A stretch of 64,000 bases of DNA. Source: Strix aluco (Eukaryota; Chordata; Aves; Strigiformes; Strigidae). This document shows, piece by piece, positions 39,501-51,500 of the stretch. The stretch lies in NCBI RefSeq assembly GCF_031877795.1, contig NC_133940.1, positions 8,619,985 through 8,683,984 of the forward strand. Reading direction: 5' to 3'. The position numbers were made by a program, and so were the translations under genes. The first letter of the stretch is position 1. The number at the start of each line of letters is the position of its first letter. A model generated the notes under the pieces. It worked only from the letters and a program-made list of their open reading frames with translations. It was not told the DNA's origin and ran no database searches.

Positions 39501-42500
39501 AGTTCTATGCGTGTAGGGAGAGCAGAGTTCCTCGGAGCTGGGGCGTTACGGGCAGTCTCTGGGAGCAGCGCTGGTGGGCCAGGCCGGCAAGGACAGCTTC
39601 ACCGCAGCTGCACTTCTCTCCAGAGATGTGTTCATGCCGCCTCCTGAACACAGATCTCCTCCTGAAGTTAGTTCTGCCTAAAAAGCAGATTCTGAACTTC
39701 CTCCAGCTCTTCAGCTGCTGCCAGGGAAGACAGGCTGCCCAGGGACATAGCCCTGCACAAACATCCCCGCCGGCAGCCCGCCGGGGCGAGGGGAGGCAGG
39801 GCGCTGCCAAGAAGTGCAGCGGGGAAAAAACTCAGCCCCCTGCACCCGCCGCGGCAGCAGGCCCGATGGCTGACGCTGGGGGGACATCGCCCCGGTCTGG
39901 GGCACGGCCAGCTGAGAGCGGTGGGACACAGCCCCCCAGCTGGGATGGCCCCTGCTCCTTGTGGGGGACGAGGTAACACTGCTGGCCTTGTTCTCCATTC
40001 CCAGTGAAACATTTTGATTTCCAGAAGTACTAATCAAAATCATTCTTGATTATGGCAAAAACAACCTCTGCTGAATTTTTTTTTTTTTATGCAATTAACA
40101 AGGGTATATGGTAATTCCAAGCAATCTTGCTCTTGAGATTAAAGGAAAGCCTGCCAGGAAGCACATGAATAAAGCTTTAAGATGAGAATTTGCATAATGA
40201 AGACTTTCTCTTTGTGGAGGGACTAATGGTGGTTATGTTTGAAACCTATTAACGGAAATGCCTAAAAGCCTCCGCTAAAGTCAGCGCCTTGTTGCAGAGG
40301 CACCGTGACCCGCGCAGGCTCCGTCGCCCCCGCTGTCCTCTGTGCTGCCGGGTCCCCGCCGGGAACCTCAGCTCCACAACCCCCCCGGTTCTGCCCTCTC
40401 CTTGTGCCACGAGCTGGGCACGCTGGCTGGGGCAGGAGTGGCAGCGGCCCCGCACGAGTACTGCTGTCCGCAGCTCAGGGCAACGCACCTCGTTTGCGTT
40501 TTTAAACCACAGGATAATTCTGCATTTCTATGTGCCGGGGCAGCCGGACGAGAAGCAGATTGCTGCAATTTGATTTCAAGGCTTACTAGGAATAATTTAA
40601 ATTATTCAGCAGCAGCACCCGATATGCTCAGCACCCAGCAAGAGTGATGGAGGTGGCGAGGAAAACACGACCAGCAAAACCAGCGTGCATCTGGTGGGCT
40701 CCAGGCTCCTTCTCAGCAGACACCATCAGCACCACAATTAGTACCACTGTCCCGGCGGGCAGGAGAAGGCAAGCTCTCGCTGGGAGCCACCCTGCCAGGC
40801 ACTGAACGCTCAAGGGACACTGGTGTCCATCTGCCGTGTGCCATGCCGAGGGCTGCCCAAAGGTCCCAACGCATCTTGTCCCCAGCTTGGGTGGAAGGAC
40901 AGACCTCCAGGTTGCTCTCAAAGCACCCAAAGAAACAGTGCTGCCCCACACACCCCACGGTGTCCCACAGCCCCAGGGAGCAGCTGGCGGCTCAGCCGCC
41001 GCCACCGCGGCTGCACCAGGAGCTGCCAGCAGGTCGCTCTGCAGACGCCAGACAAAAAACACATCGGGGAGGAGTTTCTCATCTGCTGTCATCTCCCGCA
41101 GCCTTTCTCACTCTCCACAGCAAGATTTAAAACCCCGGAGGGAAGAGCCCTCATCTCCTCTTTCCCAATAGTCGTAACTGGTAACCAGCTCGCAGAGAGC
41201 CCACAGTATTTACCAGGTGCGCCTGCATGGAGGCTGCAAGGAAACCTCGAAAGCTCAGGGCTAAGGACAGGTGCTTCCTCCTGAACTCTGGCATGTGAGA
41301 AGAGCCCCTGCTCCAGACCTGTCTGCAGGAGGATGAGCTTTGCCACCAGGCTGCTCCTCCCACAGCACTGTCCTTCTTGGAGCAATGGCAGCTCCCCACC
41401 ACCAAACCCGCCAGCCTCCACCACCACCCAGCCTTCACCATCAAATCTACCAGCCTCCACCACCAAACCCACCAACCTTCACCATCAAATCTACCAGCCT
41501 CCACCGCCAAACCCACCAACCTTCACCATCAAATCTACCAGCCTCCACCGCCAAACCCACCAACCTTCACCATCAAATCCTCCAGCCTCCACTGCCCAAC
41601 CCACCAGCCTTCACCATCAAATCCTCCAGTCTCTATCACCAAACCCACCAGCCTTCACCATCAAACCCACCCAGCCTTCACTGGCAAACCCACCAGCCTC
41701 CACAACCACCCAGCCAGCTCCCAAAGGGTAGAAAACACCCTGAAATCCAGAGGTGTTTCTTCATGCTAAACTCTCATCCTAACTTTCTCCTTCCCTGCAT
41801 TTCTTTTTGACCTACTCTCAGTCTCACCGACTCAAACCAGTGGGGATTACTGTGTTTCCACGGTTTATCAATAAAATGAGATAAGAAAGGCTATTAGCAG
41901 AGTGGTTCACTTGCTGCCAGTGGATTTTGACTTTCAAACCAGTGAGGGGCCACCAGCTCAGAGGCCTCAGGAGTGTGGCAAAGGGGTCTTTCTCCACATG
42001 CTTGGGGCCTGAGTTGCGAAGGAGTAAATTTGCTGTTGGAGGGAAACAAAACATTTCCAGGCGTTTGACTGCCCTGCCAGTGTCGGTGTCAGCGTGTCGC
42101 CGTGTTAAAGCCACGAGCGGGAGGGGGCTGCAAGCGCCAGCTGGCTCCGAGACACCACAGCTCTGCTAGAGACGGCCTAATCCCGGGGGTGACGTACCGA
42201 GCGCCCATGGGCAGCCACACAACATCTGTTTCGGGGAGGGGGAGGTTTGCCCAGCCCAGGGCTGTGCACAGTGTTGGGCGTGGGGGAGCAAGGGGCCCGC
42301 ACCATGCGTCACGCAATGTGATAGAAGTCGGTGTAACAGCAGCGAGTCTGTGGAGGAGCCCCGGGGGGGTGCCTGGGGGACCATCCTGTCCCTGCCGCCT
42401 GGCAGGGCGCCGGCCGCAGCCCCGGAGCTTGCGGCACAGCAAAGAGCCCCTGCGTGTCCTTTAACGTGATTCCCACCCCACTCTTCGGGGACAACCCCAA

Positions 42501-45500
42501 GAAGGAGCGTGGCTGCACAGCGCCATGAACTACCTCCCCACCAGCGGGGCGGGGACGGCCGAGGGCTGAATGAAAGTGGCCCCTGGGGAGGCTGCACAGC
42601 CTCAGGGCACAGCTGGGCTGGACCCTCAGCTCTGTGGGAGACCAGCAGCTCCTCAACTGTCTCGGGCACCTCAGGCTCCCCAAAAGCACTGGCCAGAGCA
42701 GTACCCTCCACCACGGACAGACAAACACCTCTGGGTGCTGGCAGCAACCCTCAACAGCTTGGAGTGAAAAGCAAAGCCCCATCAAGGGCAGCACTACAGG
42801 AGCTAGGAAAGGCTTCACATTGGGGTTTCCCACGGGATGCCTTGGACCAGTGGCCACTGCCCAGGTCTGCCCCGTCTCTGGCTCCACAGCATCATCCTCT
42901 CTCTGACCCCATGTAAAACAAACGTTTCACCAGGTCTTCTGCCACCCCAGTGAGGTTGGAAAGTGGGTAGCCCTGTTAGGCAATACAAGATGCCAGCTGA
43001 AATAGTTTTCTTCAGTATCAACACTCAAAGCTTTCAAGGTTTCCAAGGCTCTCTGACATCTCTGCACATAGAGTGGGTGACATTTTCTAAGCAACTTTAA
43101 TTAGATAATCATTCTTTGAGGTTTGTGTCAAAGAGGTCTCTGCCACGGCATTGCCAAAACCTGCTTTCAATTAGTCCCAGATGAATTGCATCAGGAGCAA
43201 AAGGCTGGAAGGTTTTGAGCAGAGGTATTTAAGGTTCCTGTGGTGAGGAGGATGACTAGCTTTCTGTACCTGGGTTAGGTACAGGGATATTATGGCCAAG
43301 GAATAATAAGTGCAGGGGGAGCTCAGCCTGCTCAGGAGCTCTACCACTGAGCCTGGAAAGCAAATCTGTGACCCTCCTTGGGACTCTGGGAAAATGCCCC
43401 AGGTAACCCTCAATAACTCCAAGGTCTATCTGATGGAAAAGTGAGTTCTTTCTTCTTTTCACTCTTTTGCTGTTTGGTTGGTTTTGGGTTTTTTTTTAAG
43501 GAAAACCAATTTATTATACCTAAGGGGGAAAGGATGTGGCTGGTATTATTTTTTTATTCTCAGACCCCAACCACTTTGCAAGTGGCAGAGGGAAAATTAG
43601 CACTGACCCCACTGCACAGGTTAGGAAATGGTTAAAGGTGACTTTCTCAGGTCACAGAAGAACCAACAATGTCATCTAGGACTGGAGTTTGACCCCCTCC
43701 AGATGGTGTGTGTAGGGGTCTGCTGGACAACTGGATCACTGCTGTGCAGCAAGGGGAGATGTGGGGGTGCTGTGACCCTGCTCCCGAGCAGGCACCAGCC
43801 TGGTTTCCCCACAGTGGAGGGCAGATGGCTGTAGGCTGGTGCAGCGATGCAGAGAGCCAGCCCTGACAGGGAAAGGTAGGCTGGGAGCAGGAGGCAGGAT
43901 GTGAGCTGAAACCACTTTGGGTTTGCCTTGGTGCCACCTGTGTCTGGGTGCACCACCCCTGGCCTTTGCCCACCCCAGCCTCACCAGGCATGGTCTGGTA
44001 AACACAGACCCCCCCCCCAGCTCAGTTGGTTCATGATCCTTAGTGAAGGTCAAAAAACACTGCAAGTTCCTTTTCCTCCTATGACTGTGGGTGCTGGGCT
44101 GAAATTTGAGGTGCTTTCATGTTTTCCTGCATGCTGTCCACCCAGAAACATTATGAGGTATGCTCACGTTAGCCACTTGATTTCTGCTTACACGATAGGT
44201 AATGGCTATGAATTTGCCTAGGGCCAAAGATGCCTGCTTATCAACCAGACAACAAATCGTGTCATGAAAGCATTTTGCTCATAACCCAGCGAGGAACAAC
44301 TGATGACAAAGCCAGCGATGCAGGAGCCCAAAGAAAACTGAAGCAGGAGATTAAATGCTTATCACCTGATTCCCGATGGAAAGAGATTGCTCTCATCAGA
44401 TAAAGATCAAGAGAAGATGCTGTAGTTAAAAGTAGGTAAATAGGGAATTACACGGTAAAAATGCTGGTTCATCACTTGGGATGTGCTGCTCCTGTCATAC
44501 TGTGCTATTTAAAATTGGAAGTGGAACAGGAATGGAAATGAAGACTTGGGCGATGCTGACAGATGGAGCGAGGCCCTGGGAGAGCGTGGGGGGTGAGAGC
44601 CCTCTCCTCTGGCTGAAGGCATCTGTCTGCCCCTGTCACACAGCCTGCAATGCAGGGCTCCTGCCTGGCTGCTGCCGGCCCACAACTGCCTGCCTGCCTC
44701 TCTGTGGCACCTCACCGTGCAAATATTGGGCATTGGGACCAGGGGTGGGGTGGTGTTTAGGATCCAGGCTCTGCTGCCCGCTGTCTGCACCCTCCTCCCA
44801 TTGCTGTGCTGGGACACACAGCGCTTGCCCGGCCACGTTCCTGCTGCTTCGGGTGAGGTGGCTCCAGTGCTCCCCGGAGCATCGCAGACCCCAAGTGCTG
44901 CCAAGGGACTGCTCCATCCTGCCGCGGGAGAGACAACAGGGTGGGGGGGCTACACACACATGCACACCCCCTCCAAAGCAGGAAGCAGCAGCAGAGCTCT
45001 GCTGGAGGTAATTTTGAGCAGGTGGTGCAGGAACTGGCAGTGATTTTTTTTTTTTTAACCACTGGCCATGGCCAGCTGGGCCAGGCCACCCGCATGCTGC
45101 CTGACAGCTGCAAGACCACCCCCTTGGCTCACCCACAGCAAGGGGAGCTGTGCCACATCCCTCAGCCTTTTGCAGCGGCTCATTTTCAACAAGGTGGGTT
45201 TGGTTCCTTTGCTTTCTTAGAGGAGTTTGGAGAAGTCCCCTGGGAAGCAGAGTTTGGGGTGTGTATCTAGTCTCTGCTGCTTCCTGTGCCCAGCACAGGC
45301 TGCGCCTGCAACTGGGAAGGAGAAGCCAGCTTTACCCAGAGCCGGCCTCCTGCATCCGGCTGGTGAGCACCCACTGGGCTCCCACCTCCTCCCAGATGCT
45401 CTACTAGGAGGTAAAAGCAGAGTGTTCTGTTATGCAGGTGGGAAAGGTCTGTTGAAATACTTCTGCTGTGGAAAAAAGTGTTTCTGTTAAGTCAATGATA

Positions 45501-48500
45501 ACTTATCAGGACAAAATAGGAAAGTTTGTTACAGAATCTCACGGGTGTTTTAAAAATTTATTTCATGACTATAATTTAAAATGTCATTTTTTAAGTCATG
45601 AAAGACAGCTGTATAATCCTGAGATAAAATGCTTTTCTAGGTGAAGGAGGTGTACATCTACCTGGTTTTGCCTCACATCACCAGGGGAACAGTTGCCTTA
45701 TAACCAAAGCACCATTTGCTATTGATGTGGCATGAAATAATTTAGACATAAAAATAGGAGCTCACTGAGTTCAAAGAGAAATCCAGCAACAGGTCTCTTG
45801 CTCTCTCTGACCCTACTTGTGGAGGAAATAGCACCAAATTTACAAAACCAACTGTTCGTAAACTGTTACTTTAATTCAAGTGTTATGGCTCTGAGATTTC
45901 CTCTGCAAAAGTATCTAAGTCATTCACTCTGTTAAGACCGTCACTTCCAAAGAGAAAGGAGGAATACACCTTTTTTCCAAACATATGTTTAACCTCACTT
46001 AAAAATGCTCTATTTTCTGCATGAGGCCAAAGACATGTATTGGGATCTGTGTGCATTTTTAAAAACACACATGCACTCAAAGCTTAGTGCTGTCCTATGG
46101 ATTTTTAGAAATAACAAATTCCGGCTTCCTGGCAAATAATTACACACAAACTGCATGGCATCCGCTCAGTGTCTCTTGACAGTGCGTGAGACAGTCTGTC
46201 ACCAGCAGCAGTAGCTGATGCCCGGTGAGTGTGGCCAGGCTGACATCCACCCCAGCTGATGCACCTGGGTTAGAAACCAGCCTGATTCTGGGTCAGAAAG
46301 CAGGGGTTTGCCTGGGGGTGAGGGGTTGGGTGCTCAGGGCAGGCTTGCACCAGCTGGAAGCATCGCTCTGGATGGTTCGGCTTTGGGAAGCTGCAACCTC
46401 TTCAGCCCAGTGTTGTGTTGGCATCAGGCTGCATGCACATTTCTCTGGTCAAAAAGAACTTCCAAGGTGGGAAAATGCACTGGGCAAGGGAGAAGTTTCA
46501 CCAATTCTTGGTCTTTCTACCTCTTTGCAGCACAAGAGTGTACCTCAGCCCAGGCTCTGTAGTGGAAATCATGCAAATAGCGGAGAGGAATGCTACGTGC
46601 CTGATGGCAGGATGGGGCCTGGGGAGGCTTTTGGTCTAAATGAGTAGACTGGCTTTGACACTAGCTTCGCTTAGGTCATATTGTCTAGAAAGATGACCCG
46701 AGTCCTGCAGTAGCAGGGACACCTGAGTGGAGGTGGCTGCTCATCACGGAGAGGCCTGCTTCACCAAGCTGCTTGCCTTCCTCCCATATAGGTCATACAG
46801 AGAGCTGATCTAGAGATAAAGACTTCTCCCTAAGCTTCTACCCCTAAAAGCACACATTTGACAGCAGACAACGCTTTACGGTCACAGGTTAATGTGCCGT
46901 TCAAAATCTTATCATGTATCTAATGTCCCTTCTGCAGCAAATGCACCTCCTTTGTCACCCACAGCTGGGGCTGGAAACCTCTTCTGCTTGTTTAGTTTTT
47001 GCCTCCTACCCTCCTGGAACCCGCGCTGCAGTCACCCCTGAACACCCAACCAGGAGTGTGGGATTTCAGTAAGATTCTTCCAACTTTGACAAGTTCTTTC
47101 CATCCAGATTTTGTGTGGGGGCAAAGAGAGCATTTCAAAGGGCAGGGAAAATGCTGAGCAATTCTCTTCTCCCCAGCACCTCGTTTGCTGGAGACAACCC
47201 TGCGCCAGCCTGCGGAGCCTTCCAACAGCAGAACGATGCTGTTCGCAGTGTCCCTCCTCCCTGTCTGAGCCGCCACCTCCAAAATCTTGCCAATGCCTCT
47301 GGTTTTGCCTTCTTTGGCTTTTCTACATATATATGCTGTGCCAGCGCTGAATCCCTACAGCAGCCCTGGCCCACTCCTTCCCTGAAGATGCTGCTCGTGT
47401 GGCTGGGTATCTCGGCGAAGAGATGCTCGCACTCAGCATCAGCTTTCTGCTTGTGGCTCTGGTATTCCTACCGCAATAATCTTCCACGTTTCCTAGCCAA
47501 GCTTGGAAAGCAATGAAAAAGGATTTTGGAGTGACTACAAGGCAGTTTTGTAAATATGTATTAGCATTAACTTTATCCACATCACACCAGTACGCTGAGC
47601 TTTCAGAAGATCAAACCTGACCCTGTGCAGCTCCACTGAAATCCCTGTAAGGGTATAGAAGGTGTTCGCCTCTGCTTTGCGACAGCTAATGGGCTTGTAT
47701 CAGGGCCCTCTGTTTTTGTCTCAAAAGTGTCATTCACTCAGCAAACGTGTTCTTGTGCTTGCTTCCCAAATCACAGCTAGTGAATCCAGCATCTGGATCC
47801 CCAACTTTCAAGTTTCCTTTTCAAAAAAAAGTCCTTTCATGTTCTGCGTTTTGATATGCCGTGTTCATCTTCTCCCGTTTTCCTCTATTCAAGTTCATCT
47901 ACCAATTGTGAATTATATCAATCAGATTACAAAGGAAGTACTGCAAAGGTTTTCTCTTTGCCATCAGTGTTATGTAGTTTGTTAAACATATGTTTTGTTA
48001 TTAGATGGCTTCAGAAGCACTGGCTAAAAAACCCCCAGTTTTTCCTTTAGTTGTAAAGTGAATGCCTTAAACCTCCAGGAGATATTTTTCCAAGAATAAA
48101 CAAATTCGGTTTTAAACCGAGCAGTCCTAAAAGTTTATTCTAGTCAACACTGGAGAACAATAGACTCTTCTGTTTTATGTGCTTTAAGGGCTGAAACAGT
48201 TGCAACAGATGCAAGGAAAAAAATTACATTTTTGTAGAGGGAAAAAACCCCAAGAGTTAAATGGCTATTTCCAAGCATAGATATCACTAGACTGGTAGAA
48301 GAAAAAGTTCCAAAACACAAGCAGAAGTATGGAAATTAATTCTTTCCAAAGCTATGTACATAAATATCTGGGTATGGCACATTTAATTAATGCATATTTG
48401 TTCAAAGATCTGAGATAATTTGTAAGAAAACCAATTTAGCTTTTCCTGCTTTGTCATATGTGCTAAAGACACTATCAAAGTAAAAATTATTCTTTAAATG

Positions 48501-51500
48501 TATTACTTTGACTTGCCGCTGATACCTAGTAATTATAAATTTAATAACATAATAATGTATTATAACTAAGATTTTTAGTGCAGGTAAACGTTTTACCCAA
48601 TACTGCTATCTCCTTCAGTTTTGACAGCAATGCCAAACCAAGGCTTTTGCTTCTACTCTATAAATAATTCCTCCCTGCAACTCTCCCAGCACCACTGTGG
48701 TGAGCGACCCTGGCAAGCGACGGGCGTAGAGCCGGCGGGTCGCCTGGCACCAGCACCCCCTTTTCCACCAGCTGCATCCACTGCTGCCCGCTGCAAAGCG
48801 GAGCCCAAACACCTGGAAAAACATCTGGAAAAGAGCTGGCTCTTTTCTGCCTTCTCTGCGCTCTCAGTTGGGCACCGTTGTGCGGAGACGGTGCAGAGGA
48901 GCCGCCTGCAGTGACTGCAGCCATCTGTGCAACAGTTATAAATAGCTAATTATACTGTCTAATATTACTTTCACATTTAAGTAATTATTGTAATTGCTGG
49001 TGGGATATTGTAGTCACACTCGAGAGGAGAGGTGATCTGTGAGACGCTGTCTATTAAGACACGGGATGACAACATGAAGAGTCGCCCGTCACTGCTGATA
49101 TTGCAACTTTGGAGGACATGCTCAACTAGTCTTATTGCTGGTTTGTAATCATGAAGTTTTTCTTCAAGCTTTTCTTACACAACCTAACGCATAAAATGTG
49201 GACGTGTCCCTTCTGCCCGGCCTGTAAAAGGTAACTTTGCACTCCCTGCAAGAACGCTGACCTCAGATGTCAAATCTGCCGTGTTTCCATGAAAACACAT
49301 CAGTGCATTCCTGTACTGGCTTGCCACAGGAGTGAGGACAGGAGAGGGGAAAAAAATGACTGTGGAAAGACTGTTTTCCTTATCCTTTTGCACAAACGTG
49401 CGGCTAACCCTGGATGACTCAACCATAACTAGTTTCTGGAAAAGCCACAGATCTGTGCATTTAAAACATCGTGCAACGCAGGGAACGCTCACCTCCGGCT
49501 GCAGCAAAAAGGCTTTGCGGGGCTTTTGGTTTCCTCCATCGCTTCAAAATACTCTAATGCTTCTGCCCCTCACTGCCCTGTGAATACACTAAACGGCTTG
49601 GTACCCTGCGAGCAATTCCCATGTCCAGCGTTGCACCCGCAGCCAGACGGGTGGTGAGGGCGGAGGGAGCACGGCAGCACGGCTGTGTCCGACAGCCCCC
49701 CGGGCGCTGAAGTGCACAGTCAAGTATGAAGAGAAACGCAGTGGAATTGGACCAAAGAGAAACCCAAAACCTAACATATTTTTTCAGTTAAAAAGTGGAG
49801 GTTTGTTCCTGCTTTACTGGACAGCCACAGCCAAGATGCACATTATTCTTGTGCCAATGGTGGATCCGGACCTCAGCTGCAGGAATCACACTAAATACCG
49901 ATTTTGTTGTCTAGTTTGGTATCGTTGGTTCTTGGTAATTTGTAAACCTCCAAGCTTGCAAGAGACTGGGCTGTCTGTGACCCACTGTTGGCAGCACTGA
50001 AAAGACTGTTTCAGAACAAGAAGCCAAAAAAAAGCCAGCGGATAGACGCAATGAAGAAATTTGATTTCTAATGCTGCTGTACTGAGGAGCTGGGGTAGAA
50101 AGCCCTGCCTCAGAAATCCCCATCCTTACCACCACCTGATGTCTTCCTGTGGGCACGGGCTGGTGGCGGGGAGGCACCCTGGCACCCGAAAGGCCAGCTC
50201 AGTGCTCAGGTGGGGAAGGGCTCTCCGAGCCTCTGTCAGGGCGCTGCAAAGCTGCTCCAGCACATTTGGGACAGAGACAGAGGGAGGAGCAGGCCCGCAC
50301 CCGTGGGTCGGGGGAGCCACTACTGAAATACAAAACGCTGGGGGAAGAACCAGAGGCCACGTGGAAAGACTGAAGCCACACACCAGTAGCTCGTCCCGAC
50401 GTGTCCGGTGTCGGCAGGGCTCTGCGCAGGAGAGGCTGCGAGTGCAGACCCCACTTCCCTTTATATAGTTATTTCCACGGAGAGGCAATTTAAAGCAGCT
50501 CAGACAGGAGCTGAACTTAATGTTGTTCAATTACCTGTGAAGCTTCACGCTGGCAGGAATGATTTATGAACATTTCAGTGAAATTCATTTTGATACAAAC
50601 ACAGCCAAGGATATTTAAGGGCTGGACCCTGCAGCCCAGCACTCCAAAATGAAACAGAACAGCACTTTTTCTTTGGCGATGTTGCAAACAACACAGAATG
50701 CAAATAGCTTTACTGCTGACTAATCAGATTATTTTTTTTTACTTTAATCTAAAATCAGGACTTTATGTACAGTCTCTTAGCTCAGCCTGTCAAACTGATA
50801 TCCACCAATTAAAAATGTAGCGGCTAAACTGATGAGCATAAGCAACTCTGTACCATGCCATTACCCTTCCAGGTGCAGGAGCAGGTAAATACCTAACGCA
50901 AACAGAGACTAATTCCAGGCTGACTTATGGTAAACTTAATCTCTTCCAACAGCAAAGGCTGCTCGGCCCAGTTCACTCCTCGTTTTGATGCTATATCCTC
51001 TAACCAATCTGTGTTTGATGGGTGCCTCCTAGCAAATAGCACATTTTTTTAGAAAAACTTTCCCAAGGTCTTTTACATAATTGCTGTCTAGTTTCTCTGT
51101 GCAACCCTTAAGAGGACTTTTTTTCTATTCAAACTAGCAAGCAGCTTTTTAAGAGTACTTTTTTTTTTTTTTTAAAGGAAACAAAGAGTTGTGGTAAGCC
51201 TTGCATTGATTTTAATTCCTTCCCTCCCCCCCCAAAAAGCATGGGTTTTTTTACCTATCTTCCTAGTTACTGTCCAGCTGGGACTGATTTCTGGGTTAGA
51301 CTATTCCGATCTGCAGAAATAGCAGCGGGACTAAAAAAGAGAATACAACCAGCAGCCCAAGAAATTTGGGTCACACAGAGAATCCACTAATCCAACAGCT
51401 CAGTAAGCAGAGAGACAAAATCAAACTCCTTTCTCGACGACTCCGTGACTCCCTCTGTTTTGGATTATCCGAGACACAGGCTGCTACAGAGCTTTATACC

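Noticed and set aside
41394..41722. CRISPR-like array of short repeats
   Set aside because: The repeats are contiguous with no unique spacers, and the genome is a vertebrate; it is a minisatellite.
41333..41810. Three overlapping + frame ORFs (130-156 codons) with Pro/Ser/Thr/Asn repeats resembling a mucin or cell-wall protein
   Set aside because: Three frames open over the same tandem array show that the repeat itself makes the ORFs. There is no promoter, splice or conservation evidence, and it lies antisense in a CD99L2 intron.
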